From JAIPEI01 sp964443135 (GTDB taxonomy: Bacteria; Desulfobacterota; DSM-4660; Desulfatiglandales; HGW-15): a DNA stretch of 64,000 nucleotides. The translations under genes and the position numbers were made by a program. Where the stretch lies: NCBI GenBank assembly GCA_964443135.1, contig CAYUBQ010000001.1, positions 62,001 through 126,000 on the forward strand. Direction: 5' to 3'. Under the pieces are notes generated by a model that was not told the origin of the DNA, did not search any database, and was given only the letters and a program-made list of their open reading frames with translations. Shown here piece by piece: positions 1 through 8,667 of the stretch. Positions within the stretch are counted from its first letter, which is position 1, and each line of letters opens with the position of its first letter.

Positions 1-1
1 G

Positions 2-319
2 AACCTTCTCCTGAACGGGGTGGAGGCCATGCCCCGCGGCGGGACCCTGGAGCTGACCGCAGAGATCGACGAGGCGAACCGTGTGGCCCGTTTCACGGTC
101 AGCGACACCGGAAGCGGGATCGCCCCGGTCGACCTGGCCCAGGTGTTCGACCCCTACTTCACCACCAAGTCCTCCGGCACGGGGTTGGGGCTCGCCGTGG
201 TGCACAAGATCGTGGAGAGCCACGGGGGGGAGCTGCGGGTGGAGAGCGGGAAAGGAAAGGGGACGGCCGTCACCGTCGAGCTGCCGCTGGACGAACCGGC
301 GGCCGGGGAGAAGGGGTGA
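2..319 (+). CDS. Sensor histidine kinase, C-terminal fragment (5' end outside window)
   Basis: Only the last ~105 codons are visible because the gene begins upstream of the window. What remains is most of a GHKL (HATPase_c) ATP-binding domain: the N box (NLLLNGVEAM) at the very start, the G1 box DTGSGI, the F box FDPYFTTK, and the G2 box GTGLGLAVVHK, ending in a typical VTVELPL strand. The domain binds ATP to autophosphorylate a histidine in the missing part. A sigma-54 response regulator starts 65 bp downstream on the same strand, so the two are very probably a kinase/regulator pair in one operon. The sensor input cannot be judged from this fragment. Confidence 0.93.
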   Translation, partial: NLLLNGVEAMPRGGTLELTAEIDEANRVARFTVSDTGSGIAPVDLAQVFDPYFTTKSSGTGLGLAVVHKIVESHGGELRVESGKGKGTAVTVELPLDEPAAGEKG

Positions 320-383
320 CTCCCGCGGGTGAGGCCGGACGCGAGGCCCGCGCACGAGCCCGTGCCACGGGGAGGACCGGAAC

Positions 384-1754
384 ATGAGCACGACCGAAGC
401 GCCGTCCGTCCTGGTGGTGGACGACGACCCGGCCCACCGCACCATGCTGCGGACCCTGCTGGGCGGGTGGGGGTACCGGGTCCACGAGGCGGATGACGGG
501 GACACCGCCGTCCGCATGGTGGAGGATCAACCCTTTGACCTGATCCTCATGGACGTCCGCATGGTCCGGGTATCGGGTCCCGAGGCGCTCAAGTCGATCA
601 AGGCCTACAATCCGGCGATCCCCGTGATCATCATGACCGCCTACTCCTCCGTGGAGACGGCCGTGGAGACCCTGAAGAGCGGAGCTTACGACTACCTGAC
701 CAAGCCCCTGGACTTCGACGAGCTGAAGCACGTCATGGAGCGGGTGATGGACCACACCCGGCTCCGAAAGGAGAACCGCCGGCTCCGGGAGCGGCTGGGG
801 GAGCGGTTCGACCGGAGGAGCATCATCGGCCGGAGCAACGCCATGATCCGGGTCCTGGAGACCGTGAGCCAGGTGGCCCCCTCCGAGGCCACCGTGCTCA
901 TCTCGGGGGAGTCCGGAACGGGCAAGGAGATGATCGCCGGCGCCACCCATTACAACAGCAGCCGCAAGGACGGACCGTTCGTCAAGCTCAACTGCGCGGC
1001 CGTCACCGAGACGCTGCTGGAGTCCGAGCTCTTCGGCCACGAGAAGGGGGCCTTCACCGGCGCCCACAGGCGGAAGGAAGGGCGTTTCCGCCAGGCCCAC
1101 GGGGGGAGCCTCTTCCTGGACGAGATCAGCGAGATGTCCCTGGCCATGCAGGTCAAGCTGCTCAGGGTCCTCCAGGAGCGCGAGCTCACCCGGGTCGGTG
1201 GAGAAGAGGCGATCCACGTGGACGTGCGCATCATCGCCGCCACGAACAAGGACCTTCTCGAGGAGATCCAGGCCGGTCGCTTTCGGGAAGACCTCTACTA
1301 CCGGCTGAACGTGGTCGAGATCCGGATGCCGCCGCTCCGGGAGCGCAGGGAGGACATCCCCCTCCTGGCCCAGCAGTTCCTGGATCGCTTCACCCGGGCG
1401 AACGCAAAGGACATTCGGGGTTTCACCCCCCGGGCCATGGACCTCCTCCTCCGCCACGGCTGGCCGGGCAACGTCCGGGAGCTCATGAACGCCGTGGAAC
1501 GGGCCGTGGTCCTCTCCCGCGCGGAGCTCATCGACTCGGGGGACCTCTCGCCTGCGTCCGGCCGCGACGAACCCCTCGGGGGCGAGCCGGGAGAGGAAGG
1601 CGGCCGGGGCGTTTCCCTGGAAGAGGTGGAACGGGCCGCCATCCTCCGGACCCTCGAGGAGACCGGCGGGAACAAGAGCGAGGCGGCGCGCAGGCTCGGC
1701 ATCACCCGCAAGACCCTCCACAAGAAGCTCCAAAGGTACCGCAGTGGCAACTGA
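384..1754 (+). CDS. Sigma-54-dependent response regulator, NtrC family
   Basis: A 456-residue activator with the classical three-part layout. The receiver domain (about 1-125) has the acidic pair D13/D14, phosphoacceptor D57 and a KP motif (LTKPLD). The AAA+ domain (about 145-375) has Walker A GESGTGKE, the sigma-54 contact loop GAFTGA and a Walker-B-like LFLDEIS. A Fis-type helix-turn-helix lies at the C-terminus (GGNKSEAARRLGITRKTLHK). It should hydrolyse ATP to open sigma-54 promoters when phosphorylated by the kinase encoded just upstream. The start ATG is preceded by a GGGAGG-like ribosome site. No key residue is missing. Its targets are not evident from the sequence. Confidence 0.96.
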   Translation: MSTTEAPSVLVVDDDPAHRTMLRTLLGGWGYRVHEADDGDTAVRMVEDQPFDLILMDVRMVRVSGPEALKSIKAYNPAIPVIIMTAYSSVETAVETLKSGAYDYLTKPLDFDELKHVMERVMDHTRLRKENRRLRERLGERFDRRSIIGRSNAMIRVLETVSQVAPSEATVLISGESGTGKEMIAGATHYNSSRKDGPFVKLNCAAVTETLLESELFGHEKGAFTGAHRRKEGRFRQAHGGSLFLDEISEMSLAMQVKLLRVLQERELTRVGGEEAIHVDVRIIAATNKDLLEEIQAGRFREDLYYRLNVVEIRMPPLRERREDIPLLAQQFLDRFTRANAKDIRGFTPRAMDLLLRHGWPGNVRELMNAVERAVVLSRAELIDSGDLSPASGRDEPLGGEPGEEGGRGVSLEEVERAAILRTLEETGGNKSEAARRLGITRKTLHKKLQRYRSGN

Positions 1755-1882
1755 CGGCGACGCAAAAGGCCCCGAATTCTCAGATCCGCCACGTCATGTT
1801 CAACAGGGCGAGGCGTGTCCGTCCACCCCCGACCCGGGATCCTTGCGGGGGAGGGCCTTCGCCGGGACCTCCCCCGCGGTGG

Positions 1883-1911
1883 TTGAATTGTGATGGCTTT
1901 CCTTGTACACT
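1883..1911 (+). promoter_or_regulatory. Putative sigma-70 promoter of the cold-shock gene
   Basis: TTGAAT (1883-1888) and TACACT (1906-1911) are separated by 17 bases. Transcription would start near 1918, leaving an untranslated leader of ~120 nt before the cold-shock ATG at 2040. Long leaders are typical of cspA-type genes. The rest of 1755-2039 shows no gene. Confidence 0.5.
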
Positions 1912-2039
1912 GCGGTCATCGGCAAGCCCCGGGACTCTCCTCCCGGGCCGGTTTCATGCCCCGGGTTCGTTTCATCCGCCAGGGTAACAACCTCAGGGGT
2001 CTGTAACCGAAAGCGTTCCCATGAAAGGAGGTTGGTACA

Positions 2040-2240
2040 ATGGCAAGCGGTACGGTCAAGTGGTTCAACGACGCCAAGGGCTACGGCTTCATAGAGCAGG
2101 ACGAGGGGCCGGATGTCTTTGTGCACTTCTCGGCCATCAGCGGCTCCGGCTTCCGCACCCTTTCCGAGGGTGAGAGGGTGACTTTCGAGATCGAGCAGGG
2201 TCCCAAGGGGCCGTCGGCCACGAACGTCGAGAAGGAGTGA
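2040..2240 (+). CDS. Cold-shock domain protein (CspA family)
   Basis: A 66-residue protein that is a single five-stranded OB-fold cold-shock domain. Both nucleic-acid-binding motifs are intact: RNP1 as KGYGFIEQ (about 14-21) and RNP2 as DVFVHFSAI (about 26-34). It should bind single-stranded RNA or DNA in the cytoplasm and melt mRNA secondary structure. The start is fixed by a strong AAGGAGG ribosome site 7-8 bases upstream and by the family-typical beginning MASGTVKWFN. The gene stands alone: it has its own promoter with a long leader and a strong hairpin just after the stop. It may serve cold adaptation or general RNA chaperoning; sequence alone does not distinguish these. Confidence 0.97.
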   Translation: MASGTVKWFNDAKGYGFIEQDEGPDVFVHFSAISGSGFRTLSEGERVTFEIEQGPKGPSATNVEKE

Positions 2241-2258
2241 TCGGCCCGAGGAACTCCG

Positions 2259-2296
2259 AAAGGCGCCTCGCTCCGCCCGACGCGGGGCGCCTTTCC
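2259..2296 (+). terminator. Hairpin terminator after the cold-shock gene
   Basis: A perfect 9-bp stem (AAAGGCGCC at 2259-2267 with GGCGCCTTT at 2286-2294) closes an 18-nt loop, 18 bases after the stop codon. The right arm ends in a short T run, consistent with intrinsic termination. Confidence 0.75.
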
Positions 2297-2468
2297 GGTG
2301 GATTTTTCGAGAAACCGCGCTGACGCGTCATTTTCGCCCCCCACGGTACGGATCCTCACCGAGCGCAGGGACGGGGGGCTCCAGGTTGGTCCTGCGGCAG
2401 CCGCCGTTCGACGAAACCGCGCCCGTCCTCGGAACATCGGTTTTCAACCCTTTCGGGGGAGCCGGTCC

Positions 2469-3512
2469 ATGACGCCCGCCATCAGGAGTCGCCTCCGGGC
2501 CCTCCTTGTCTGCACGGTTTTCATCGGCCTGAGCCACACGGTCTCTCCCGTCCGGGGGGAGGAGTCTCACGCCTACCGCATCGCCACCGTGGCCTGGGCC
2601 GGCTGGGCCCCTCTCCACGTGGCCCATGAAAAGGGGTTCTGGAAACGGCTGGGTCTCGACGTGGAGGTGGTGGACTACGACGATCCCATCGTCATCCTGG
2701 AGGCCATGAAAGCCGGGCGGATCGACTTCGCCATGGACATGGCCGGTTCGCTGGTCGGCGAGTACATGGACGGGACGCCCGTCGTGGCCCTCGCCGAAAC
2801 CAACTGGTCCCATGGCGGAGACCGCATCGTGGTGAAACCCGGGCTCGCCCTTCAGGACCACGCGGGCAACCCCGTCGGGGTCTTCCTGGACCGCCCTTCC
2901 TGTCTCTACTTCCTGCACCTGTTCCTGGACAAGAGAGGCCTGCGCGTCTCGGACTACCGGATCGTGGAGATCAACCCCGTGGACATGACGGCCCAGTTCG
3001 CGGCGGGAAGACTCCCCTTCATCGTGAGCTACGACCCCTGGGCCCGGGAGGCCATGCGAGAGGGAGACGGTGTCTGCCTCGCCACGTCCGGGGATTTCGA
3101 GGGCTGCATCCCGGAGTGCCTGTGGACCTATGCAGACCGCCTGAAGACCATCCCTCCCGAAGACGTCCGGAGCGTCATTCGGGGATGGATCCGAGCCGCC
3201 CGCTGGATCCGGGACCCCGATCACTGGCCCGAGTACAGGGAGATCCTGAACCGCCGGACCTTCCGGAGGAGGCCCCCATACGGAGACGCGGAGCTGAGAG
3301 GGCTCGTGGGTGGCGTGAGAATCCACGATCCCGCCGAGCTGTCCGAAAGAAACCGGACCGGGGGAGGGCTCTACGGCTATCTCCGATCCGTTCGCGCCTT
3401 TCTCCGGGACGAAGGGATGCTCCGGCGGCCTTACGAGGTCCCGGACATCTTCGACAACCGGTTCGTCATGGAGGCCCTCGCCCTGGAACGGACAGTCGCC
3501 CCGCGGGAGTAG
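2469..3512 (+). CDS. Periplasmic ABC-type substrate-binding protein (NMT1/SsuA-like)
   Basis: A 347-residue secreted binding protein. The chosen ATG (2469) follows a GGGGGAG ribosome site and opens a signal peptide (basic start, hydrophobic run ALLVCTVFIGL, likely cleavage before EESHAYR). The mature part has the fold signature of NMT1/SsuA/THI5-type proteins: the opening TVAWAGWAPLHVAHEKGFW, then GLDVEVVDYDD, AMKAGRIDFAM and the hinge region FIVSYDPWA. No ABC permease or ATPase lies nearby. Instead a hybrid histidine kinase begins 19 bp downstream, so I infer that this protein presents a ligand to the kinase rather than to a transporter. The ligand is unknown; relatives bind nitrate, sulfonates or pyrimidine precursors. 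Confidence 0.88.
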   Translation: MTPAIRSRLRALLVCTVFIGLSHTVSPVRGEESHAYRIATVAWAGWAPLHVAHEKGFWKRLGLDVEVVDYDDPIVILEAMKAGRIDFAMDMAGSLVGEYMDGTPVVALAETNWSHGGDRIVVKPGLALQDHAGNPVGVFLDRPSCLYFLHLFLDKRGLRVSDYRIVEINPVDMTAQFAAGRLPFIVSYDPWAREAMREGDGVCLATSGDFEGCIPECLWTYADRLKTIPPEDVRSVIRGWIRAARWIRDPDHWPEYREILNRRTFRRRPPYGDAELRGLVGGVRIHDPAELSERNRTGGGLYGYLRSVRAFLRDEGMLRRPYEVPDIFDNRFVMEALALERTVAPRE

Positions 3513-3531
3513 CCCCGCTGTGGAGAGCACG

Positions 3532-6009
3532 ATGCGAACCATTGCCGCTCGCCTGCTCATGGCCTTTCTCTGCGTGATTCTCTTCCTGGTGCTCCAGGGG
3601 GTGTCCACCCACGTCGTCACCACCCGGATCTCCCGAGTCCAGATGGACGCCCTTTCCCGGGAGCTCCACATCGAATCCCTGCAGGAACGCCTCGCCAGGA
3701 CCCGGCTGATCGTCTTCAAGGTCCTGGGAACCATGGACCCCCACGAGATGGACAGGCTGAGGGCGCGCTTCGAGGAGGCCGTCCAGCCGCTCTCCGAGGA
3801 CCTCGCGGCCCAGGGGGTGGACCCCGGGCTGATCCGGGAGAACGCCGGCCTCTATCGCAGGGTCATCGCTCTGCACTACGACTTCTCGGTGCGCACCGCC
3901 CGGACCCTGATCAACGCGGAGTCCAAGGAGGTCCACGAGGAGATCGTCCGCAGGCTCGAAACCCGCGGCCGCGAGCTCGCCCGCGCCACCGGCGTGCGGG
4001 TCGCCGAGGCCCACCGGAAGGCCCACTGGACCTCCGCGGGCCTGCTCGCCTGCGCCCTGGCGGTGGCGGGGATCTGGGCCTGGGTCCTCGTCCACACCCT
4101 GACCGACCGGCGCAGGGCCGAGGAGCAGCTCCGGGAGAGCGAGGAGAGGTACCGCCGCCTCGTGGAGCACTCCTTTGACGGCATCGCCATTCACCGGGAC
4201 GGACGAATCGTGTTCATCAACCCGGTCGGGGCCGCGCTTCTCGGCGGGTCGCGCCCGGAGGCCGTTCTCGGCAAAAACCTGCTCGACTTCGTGCACCCCG
4301 ACTACCGCGACGTGGTGATCGACCGGGTGCAGGATGCCGGGACCCAGGGCCGGGCGGCGAGCCTCATCGAGGAGAAGCTGGTGCGGCTGGACGGGACCGA
4401 GCTGGACGCCGAGGTGGCCGGAATCGAAGTCACCCACGAGAACCTGCCCGCGGTCCAGGTGGTCTTCCGGGACATCACGGCCCGAAAGGAGGCCGAGCGG
4501 GCCCTGCGGGAGAGCGAGTCCCGGTTCCGGATTCTCTTCGACCTCTCCCCCCAGGCCATCGCCCTCACGGAGTTCCACACGGGCCGCCTGCTCGACGTGA
4601 ACGCGCGGTTTATGGAGATCACGGGCTACGAGAAGGAGGACGTGATCGGGCGATCCACGGCGGATCTCTTCTACTCGCCGGAGGACCGGCGGAGGTTCCT
4701 GGACGAGATGGAGGCCTCCGGCGCGGTCCGGGGCCTGGAGACGGCCTACCGCGCGCGCGACGGATCCACGATCCAGGCCCTGGTCTTCTCCCGCAGGATC
4801 CAGCTCGACCAGGGGCCGGTCCTTCTCACCATCTTTCTGGACATGACCCGGCAAAAGAGTCTCGAGGCCCAGCTCCAGCAGGCCCAGCGGCTCGAGTCCA
4901 TCGGCACCCTGGCCGGAGGCATCGCCCACGACTTCAACAACCTCCTTATGGGGATCCAGGGCAGGACCGCCCTGATGCTGGCGGACCTGGACGGGTCCCA
5001 TCCCCACCGCGAGCAGCTGGAGAGCATCGAGGAGCTCGTTCGGAGCGCATCCGACCTGACCCGGCAGCTCCTGGGGTTCGCCCGGGGCGGCAAGTACGAG
5101 GTGAAACCCACGGACCTGAACGCGCTCGCGGGCCGAAGCGCCGAGATGTTCGGCCGCACCCGGAAGGAGATAGAAATCACCATGGAGCTCCCGGAGGATG
5201 TCCCCGTGGTGGACGCGGACCGGCGCCAGATCGAACAGGTCCTGTTCAACCTCTTTGTGAACGCCTCCCACGCCATGCCGGGCGGCGGGGAGATTCGGAT
5301 TGCGACCGGATCGGTCACCCTGGACGAGAAAGAGGCCCCCCTGTTCCAGGCGGATCCGGGCCGCTACGCCTTCATCCGGGTGGCCGACACGGGCACGGGC
5401 ATGGACCCCGCGACGCTTCAGAGGATCTTCGATCCGTTCTTCACCACCAAGGAGCTGGGAAGGGGAACGGGCCTCGGGCTGGCGTCGGCCTACGGCATCG
5501 TCAAGAACCACGGAGGATTCATCGAGGTGGCCAGCACGGTCGGACGGGGGACCACCTTCCGGATCCACCTTCCGGCCGCGGACATGCCCGTGACGGAGAG
5601 CCGTGAACCCGAGCGGGACCTCTCCCTCGGGAGCGGGACGATCCTGATCGTGGACGACGAGCGGATGGTCGCGGACGTCGGCTCGAAGATGATGGAGAAG
5701 CTGGGGTACGAGGTACTGCTGGCCCGAAGCGGGGAGGAGGCCCTGGAGGTCTATCGGAAGGAGCGGGGCCGAATCGACCTGGTGGTCCTCGACATGGTGA
5801 TGCCGGGCATGGGAGGGGGAGAAACCTTCGACCGTCTTCGTGCGATGAACCCGGATCTGCGGGTGATCCTCTCGACCGGGTACAGCATGGAAGGACGGGC
5901 CACGGAGATCCTGAACCGCGGGTGCCGGGGGTTCATCCAGAAGCCCTTCGACCTGCACGAGCTCTCCACCAGGCTGGAGGAGGCGCTGGGAGGCGTACGG
6001 TCCGAGTGA
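3532..6009 (+). CDS. Hybrid sensor histidine kinase (TM-PAS-PAS-HisKA-HATPase-REC)
   Basis: A large membrane kinase of ~825 residues. An N-terminal TM helix (about 4-25) and a second one (about 167-190) bracket a helical periplasmic region. Two PAS domains follow (about 205-320 and 330-445). The HisKA box LAGGIAHDFNN carries the phosphorylated histidine. The HATPase domain has N, G1 (DTGTGM), F (FDPFFTTK) and G2 boxes. A C-terminal receiver has the motif VDDE, acceptor in VVLDMVMPG and QKPFD. The ATG at 3532 is preferred because GGAGA lies 7 bases upstream; an in-frame GTG at 3520 is the alternative. It directly follows a periplasmic binding protein gene, its likely sensing partner. The output regulator is not encoded next to it. 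Confidence 0.95.
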   Translation: MRTIAARLLMAFLCVILFLVLQGVSTHVVTTRISRVQMDALSRELHIESLQERLARTRLIVFKVLGTMDPHEMDRLRARFEEAVQPLSEDLAAQGVDPGLIRENAGLYRRVIALHYDFSVRTARTLINAESKEVHEEIVRRLETRGRELARATGVRVAEAHRKAHWTSAGLLACALAVAGIWAWVLVHTLTDRRRAEEQLRESEERYRRLVEHSFDGIAIHRDGRIVFINPVGAALLGGSRPEAVLGKNLLDFVHPDYRDVVIDRVQDAGTQGRAASLIEEKLVRLDGTELDAEVAGIEVTHENLPAVQVVFRDITARKEAERALRESESRFRILFDLSPQAIALTEFHTGRLLDVNARFMEITGYEKEDVIGRSTADLFYSPEDRRRFLDEMEASGAVRGLETAYRARDGSTIQALVFSRRIQLDQGPVLLTIFLDMTRQKSLEAQLQQAQRLESIGTLAGGIAHDFNNLLMGIQGRTALMLADLDGSHPHREQLESIEELVRSASDLTRQLLGFARGGKYEVKPTDLNALAGRSAEMFGRTRKEIEITMELPEDVPVVDADRRQIEQVLFNLFVNASHAMPGGGEIRIATGSVTLDEKEAPLFQADPGRYAFIRVADTGTGMDPATLQRIFDPFFTTKELGRGTGLGLASAYGIVKNHGGFIEVASTVGRGTTFRIHLPAADMPVTESREPERDLSLGSGTILIVDDERMVADVGSKMMEKLGYEVLLARSGEEALEVYRKERGRIDLVVLDMVMPGMGGGETFDRLRAMNPDLRVILSTGYSMEGRATEILNRGCRGFIQKPFDLHELSTRLEEALGGVRSE

Positions 6010-6109
6010 GGGGGCACAGGTTGCCTTTCCGACCTCGAGAACGTGCCGCAGGCTTTCTCTGAAGACCGTGAAAACAAATGCATTTCGGGTAAATACCCAC
6101 AGGATTTCT

Positions 6110-6138
6110 TTGACATCCCGGCCGGCATCGGGTATTTG
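6110..6138 (+). promoter_or_regulatory. Putative sigma-70 promoter for the CBS / DASS transporter operon
   Basis: TTGACA (6110-6115) and TATTTG (6133-6138) have a 17-base spacer, and the start codon of the CBS gene lies ~60 bases beyond. The surrounding stretch is more AT-rich than the genes on either side. Confidence 0.55.
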
Positions 6139-6201
6139 GTCCTGTGAAAAGTCGGACGAGTTTGTCGGTTGCCGGTCAATCTACGAATCAGGAGGATGGA
6201 C

Positions 6202-6762
6202 GTGAAGACAATCAAGGTCAAGGATCTGATGGTGCCGCTCGAAGAGTATGCCACCGTCTCCGTGGAGGCCACGCTGTTCGATGCCGTGATGGAGCTCGAA
6301 AAGGCCCAGGAGGAGCTGGACCGCTCCCGGTACCATTACCTCCACCGGGCGGTGCTCGTCTTCGACAAGAAGGACAAGATCGTCGGGAAGATCAGCCAGC
6401 TGGACGTCCTGAAGGCCCTCGAACCCAAGTACAACGACATGATGGAACCCAACTCCCTTTCCAAGGCCGGGTTCAGCAACGGCTTCCTGCGGGACATGCT
6501 CACGAAGTACTCCCTCTGGGACCAGCCCCTGGCGGACGTCTGCAGGAAGGGCTCCAAGATCAAGGTGAAGGAGTTCATGTACAAGCCCACCGAGGGCGAG
6601 TACGTGGACGAGGAGGCGACCCTGGAGGAAGGCATCCACATGCTCGTCATGGGCCACCACCACTCGCTCCTGGTCACCCGGAAAAAACCCATCGTCGGTG
6701 TGCTGCGACTCACCGACGTCTTCAACGAGGTTTTCCAGCGCATGAAAACCTGTCATCTCTGA
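6202..6762 (+). CDS. CBS-domain pair protein
   Basis: A ~186-residue cytoplasmic protein made of two CBS motifs (about 3-75 and 110-180) joined by a longer than usual linker. Visible CBS signatures are IKVKDLMVPL with HRAVLVFDKKDKIVGKISQLDVL, and IKVKEFMYKP with HSLLVTRKKPIVGVLRLTDVF. CBS pairs bind adenosyl ligands and often regulate transporters or enzymes. I chose the GTG at 6202 because GGAGG lies six bases upstream; the ATG at 6196 sits directly on that ribosome site. A DASS-family transporter starts 56 bp downstream on the same strand. I infer a sensor role that tunes this transporter or its expression; no catalytic residues are visible. Confidence 0.85.
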   Translation: MKTIKVKDLMVPLEEYATVSVEATLFDAVMELEKAQEELDRSRYHYLHRAVLVFDKKDKIVGKISQLDVLKALEPKYNDMMEPNSLSKAGFSNGFLRDMLTKYSLWDQPLADVCRKGSKIKVKEFMYKPTEGEYVDEEATLEEGIHMLVMGHHHSLLVTRKKPIVGVLRLTDVFNEVFQRMKTCHL

Positions 6763-6818
6763 TGCCGCGATCCGAAGGGGTTCCGATTGGATCGAAATGC
6801 TGACGGAGGAGCGAGCCC

Positions 6819-8429
6819 ATGAGTCACGACATCGAACATGACACCGGTGGAGGGGGGGGGATCCTGGCGAACAAGGTGCTGTGGCTCTGCATCGGGGCGG
6901 GCATCTTCGTCCTCATCGCATTCATCCTGCCCACGCCTCAGAGCGTCGTCGAGACCGTAGACAAGTACGGCTTTGCAGCGCAGATGATCGAGTGGGAGGT
7001 GGCCCACGACCTGGAAGGGGCGGCCCGCAAGACCATGGTGGTCCTGGGCCTCATTCCCATGGCCATCATCTTCTTCGCCACCGAGGCCATCCCCATCGGG
7101 CTCACGGGCATCCTGATGCCTCTGCTCGCTTACATCCTCCGTCTGCTCCCGCCCGGCATGATCGGCAAGACCTTCGCCGGCGACGCCCCCATGTTCCTCC
7201 TGGGCGTCCTGGCCATGGGCGTGGCCGTGGTGGACGTGGGGTTTCACAAACGGTTGGCCGCGTGGCTTCTGGGCTGGACCCGGGGGTTCATGGTGCCCGT
7301 CTTCGTCCTGTGCATCAGCATGTCCGTGGTGGGATCCTTCATCTCCGCCCACGCCATGTGCGCCTTCATGACCCCGGTCATGGCTGCGGTCTACTTCGGG
7401 GCCGTGGCGGCCAGCAGCAAGGGGAACCGGATCCAGCACGACCCGGCCCTGGCCAAGTTTCTCCTCTTCGCCCTCTGCTTCTCCCTGAACGTGGGCGGCG
7501 TGGGATCGCCGGCGGCCGGCGGGAGAAACGTGATCATGATGGGGTTCTGGAACGAGTACCAGGTCCCCATGGAGTTCTTCACCTGGATGAAGTACGGGCT
7601 GCCGCTGGTGCCCATCCTGGGGCTCCTGGTGGCCGTCTACATGCTGGTCCTCTTCGGCCGCAAGATCAAGACCAGGGACCTGACTCCCGGGCTCGCCGCC
7701 ATCAAGGACGAGACCCGGAAAATGGGCCGGATGAGTTACGCCGAGTACGTCACCTTCGGCATGCTGCTCCTGATCCTGGTCCTCTGGATCTACGGGGGCA
7801 AGAGGCTGGGTCTGGGCGGCCCGGCCCTGCTCGCCCTCCTGATCCCGGTGGTCTTTCGCACCACCGAGTGGAAGAAAATCCTGAACGGCATCTCGTGGGA
7901 CGCCTGGTTCATGTACTGCGGCGCCCTGACCCTGGGCGCCCTCCTCAAGGAAACCGGTGCGGCCATGTGGCTCGCCCAGAGCTTTCTCGATATCCTGGGC
8001 GCCGTGGGCATGAGCTCCGGGTTCGGGCTCTGGGTGGGCCTGAGCGGCCTCTCCGGCCTGATGACCAACTTCATGTCCGACGCCGGCACCACGGCTCTGC
8101 TCGGACCCATCGTCATCCCCATGGGCATCATGACCGGCGTTCCCGGCGAGCCTTGGGCCGTGGGCCTGGCCGTGGCCTTTGCCACCAGCTTCGCCCACTT
8201 CCTCATCGTCGGCACCCCGAACAACGCCATCGTGTACGGACTGGGCGTTTACCCGGACACGGGAGAGAAGATGATCCACCCCGTGGACTTCATCAAGTAC
8301 GGCTTCGTGCTCTGGGTCCTCTGCATGGCGGTGATGTGGGTCCTCGGGTTCCTGGTCATCTACAACCTGGTGGGGTTCCCCGAGGGGGTCCTGGAAACGG
8401 CCAGGGGGGTCATGGAAGGCGGGGGATAG
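6819..8429 (+). CDS. DASS/SLC13-family sodium:anion symporter
   Basis: A 536-residue integral membrane protein with about a dozen hydrophobic helices. The DASS signature regions are present: a first hairpin loop with SPAAGGRNVIMMGFW, and a second one with MTNFMSDAGTTALLGPI and FAHFLIVGTPNNAIVYGLG. These SNT-like motifs hold sodium and the carboxylate or sulfate in characterised family members. The N-terminus carries an extra cytoplasmic tail of ~20 residues before the first helix. The likely substrate is a dicarboxylate or sulfate; the sequence does not decide between them. It is co-directional with the CBS protein upstream. The three-gene two-component operon downstream starts from its own sigma-54 promoter. 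Confidence 0.92.
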   Translation: MSHDIEHDTGGGGGILANKVLWLCIGAGIFVLIAFILPTPQSVVETVDKYGFAAQMIEWEVAHDLEGAARKTMVVLGLIPMAIIFFATEAIPIGLTGILMPLLAYILRLLPPGMIGKTFAGDAPMFLLGVLAMGVAVVDVGFHKRLAAWLLGWTRGFMVPVFVLCISMSVVGSFISAHAMCAFMTPVMAAVYFGAVAASSKGNRIQHDPALAKFLLFALCFSLNVGGVGSPAAGGRNVIMMGFWNEYQVPMEFFTWMKYGLPLVPILGLLVAVYMLVLFGRKIKTRDLTPGLAAIKDETRKMGRMSYAEYVTFGMLLLILVLWIYGGKRLGLGGPALLALLIPVVFRTTEWKKILNGISWDAWFMYCGALTLGALLKETGAAMWLAQSFLDILGAVGMSSGFGLWVGLSGLSGLMTNFMSDAGTTALLGPIVIPMGIMTGVPGEPWAVGLAVAFATSFAHFLIVGTPNNAIVYGLGVYPDTGEKMIHPVDFIKYGFVLWVLCMAVMWVLGFLVIYNLVGFPEGVLETARGVMEGGG

Positions 8430-8493
8430 CAGTCCCCCTCCCGGGGGAACGCGCCCGCGTTCCCCCGGACCGCCCTCCGCCCTGTCCGCTCGA

Positions 8494-8508
8494 TTTACAG
8501 CCTGTAAA
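8494..8508 (+). promoter_or_regulatory. Putative enhancer (upstream activator site) 1
   Basis: Perfect palindrome TTTACA-N3-TGTAAA, followed four bases later by TCCGACA. The same arrangement recurs at 12158 and 26476. Its centre lies ~103 bp upstream of the -12 element of the sigma-54-like promoter at 8590-8605, a usual distance for an NtrC-type binding site. Confidence 0.7.
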
Positions 8509-8589
8509 GAAGTCCGACACCCCTCCGGGAGAACAGGGACATTCCACAATCAAAATCGGCTGTTTTCGGACGGTTGCACCCTCGGCCTT

Positions 8590-8605
8590 CGGCTTGGTTT
8601 TTGCA
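8590..8605 (+). promoter_or_regulatory. Putative sigma-54 promoter 1
   Basis: The GG (8591-8592) and GC (8603-8604) dinucleotides are exactly ten bases apart, within CGGC and TTTGCA, matching the -24/-12 pattern. Transcription would start about 50 bases before the receiver gene at 8668. Support comes mainly from the palindrome upstream and the two parallel cases. Confidence 0.6.
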
Positions 8606-8667
8606 GAACCCAGGGTGCCCGACGAAAGAGGAGCCTGCGCTCCCCCATTTCAACAAAGGAGTCACCC

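Noticed and set aside
270..1733. Long antisense open frame opposite the first response regulator, and similar antisense frames opposite most genes
   Set aside because: Composition is typical of the reverse of GC-rich codons, there are no family motifs, and there are no ribosome sites.
3520..3531. GTG start for the hybrid kinase
   Set aside because: The ATG at 3532 has GGAGA at the right distance; the GTG would put its ribosome site inside poor sequence. It remains a minor alternative.
6011..6024. Possible sigma-54 promoter after the hybrid kinase gene
   Set aside because: GG-N10-GC exists within a G run, but the -24 region does not match TGGCAC and no enhancer palindrome lies upstream. The TTGACA/TATTTG promoter at 6110 is better.
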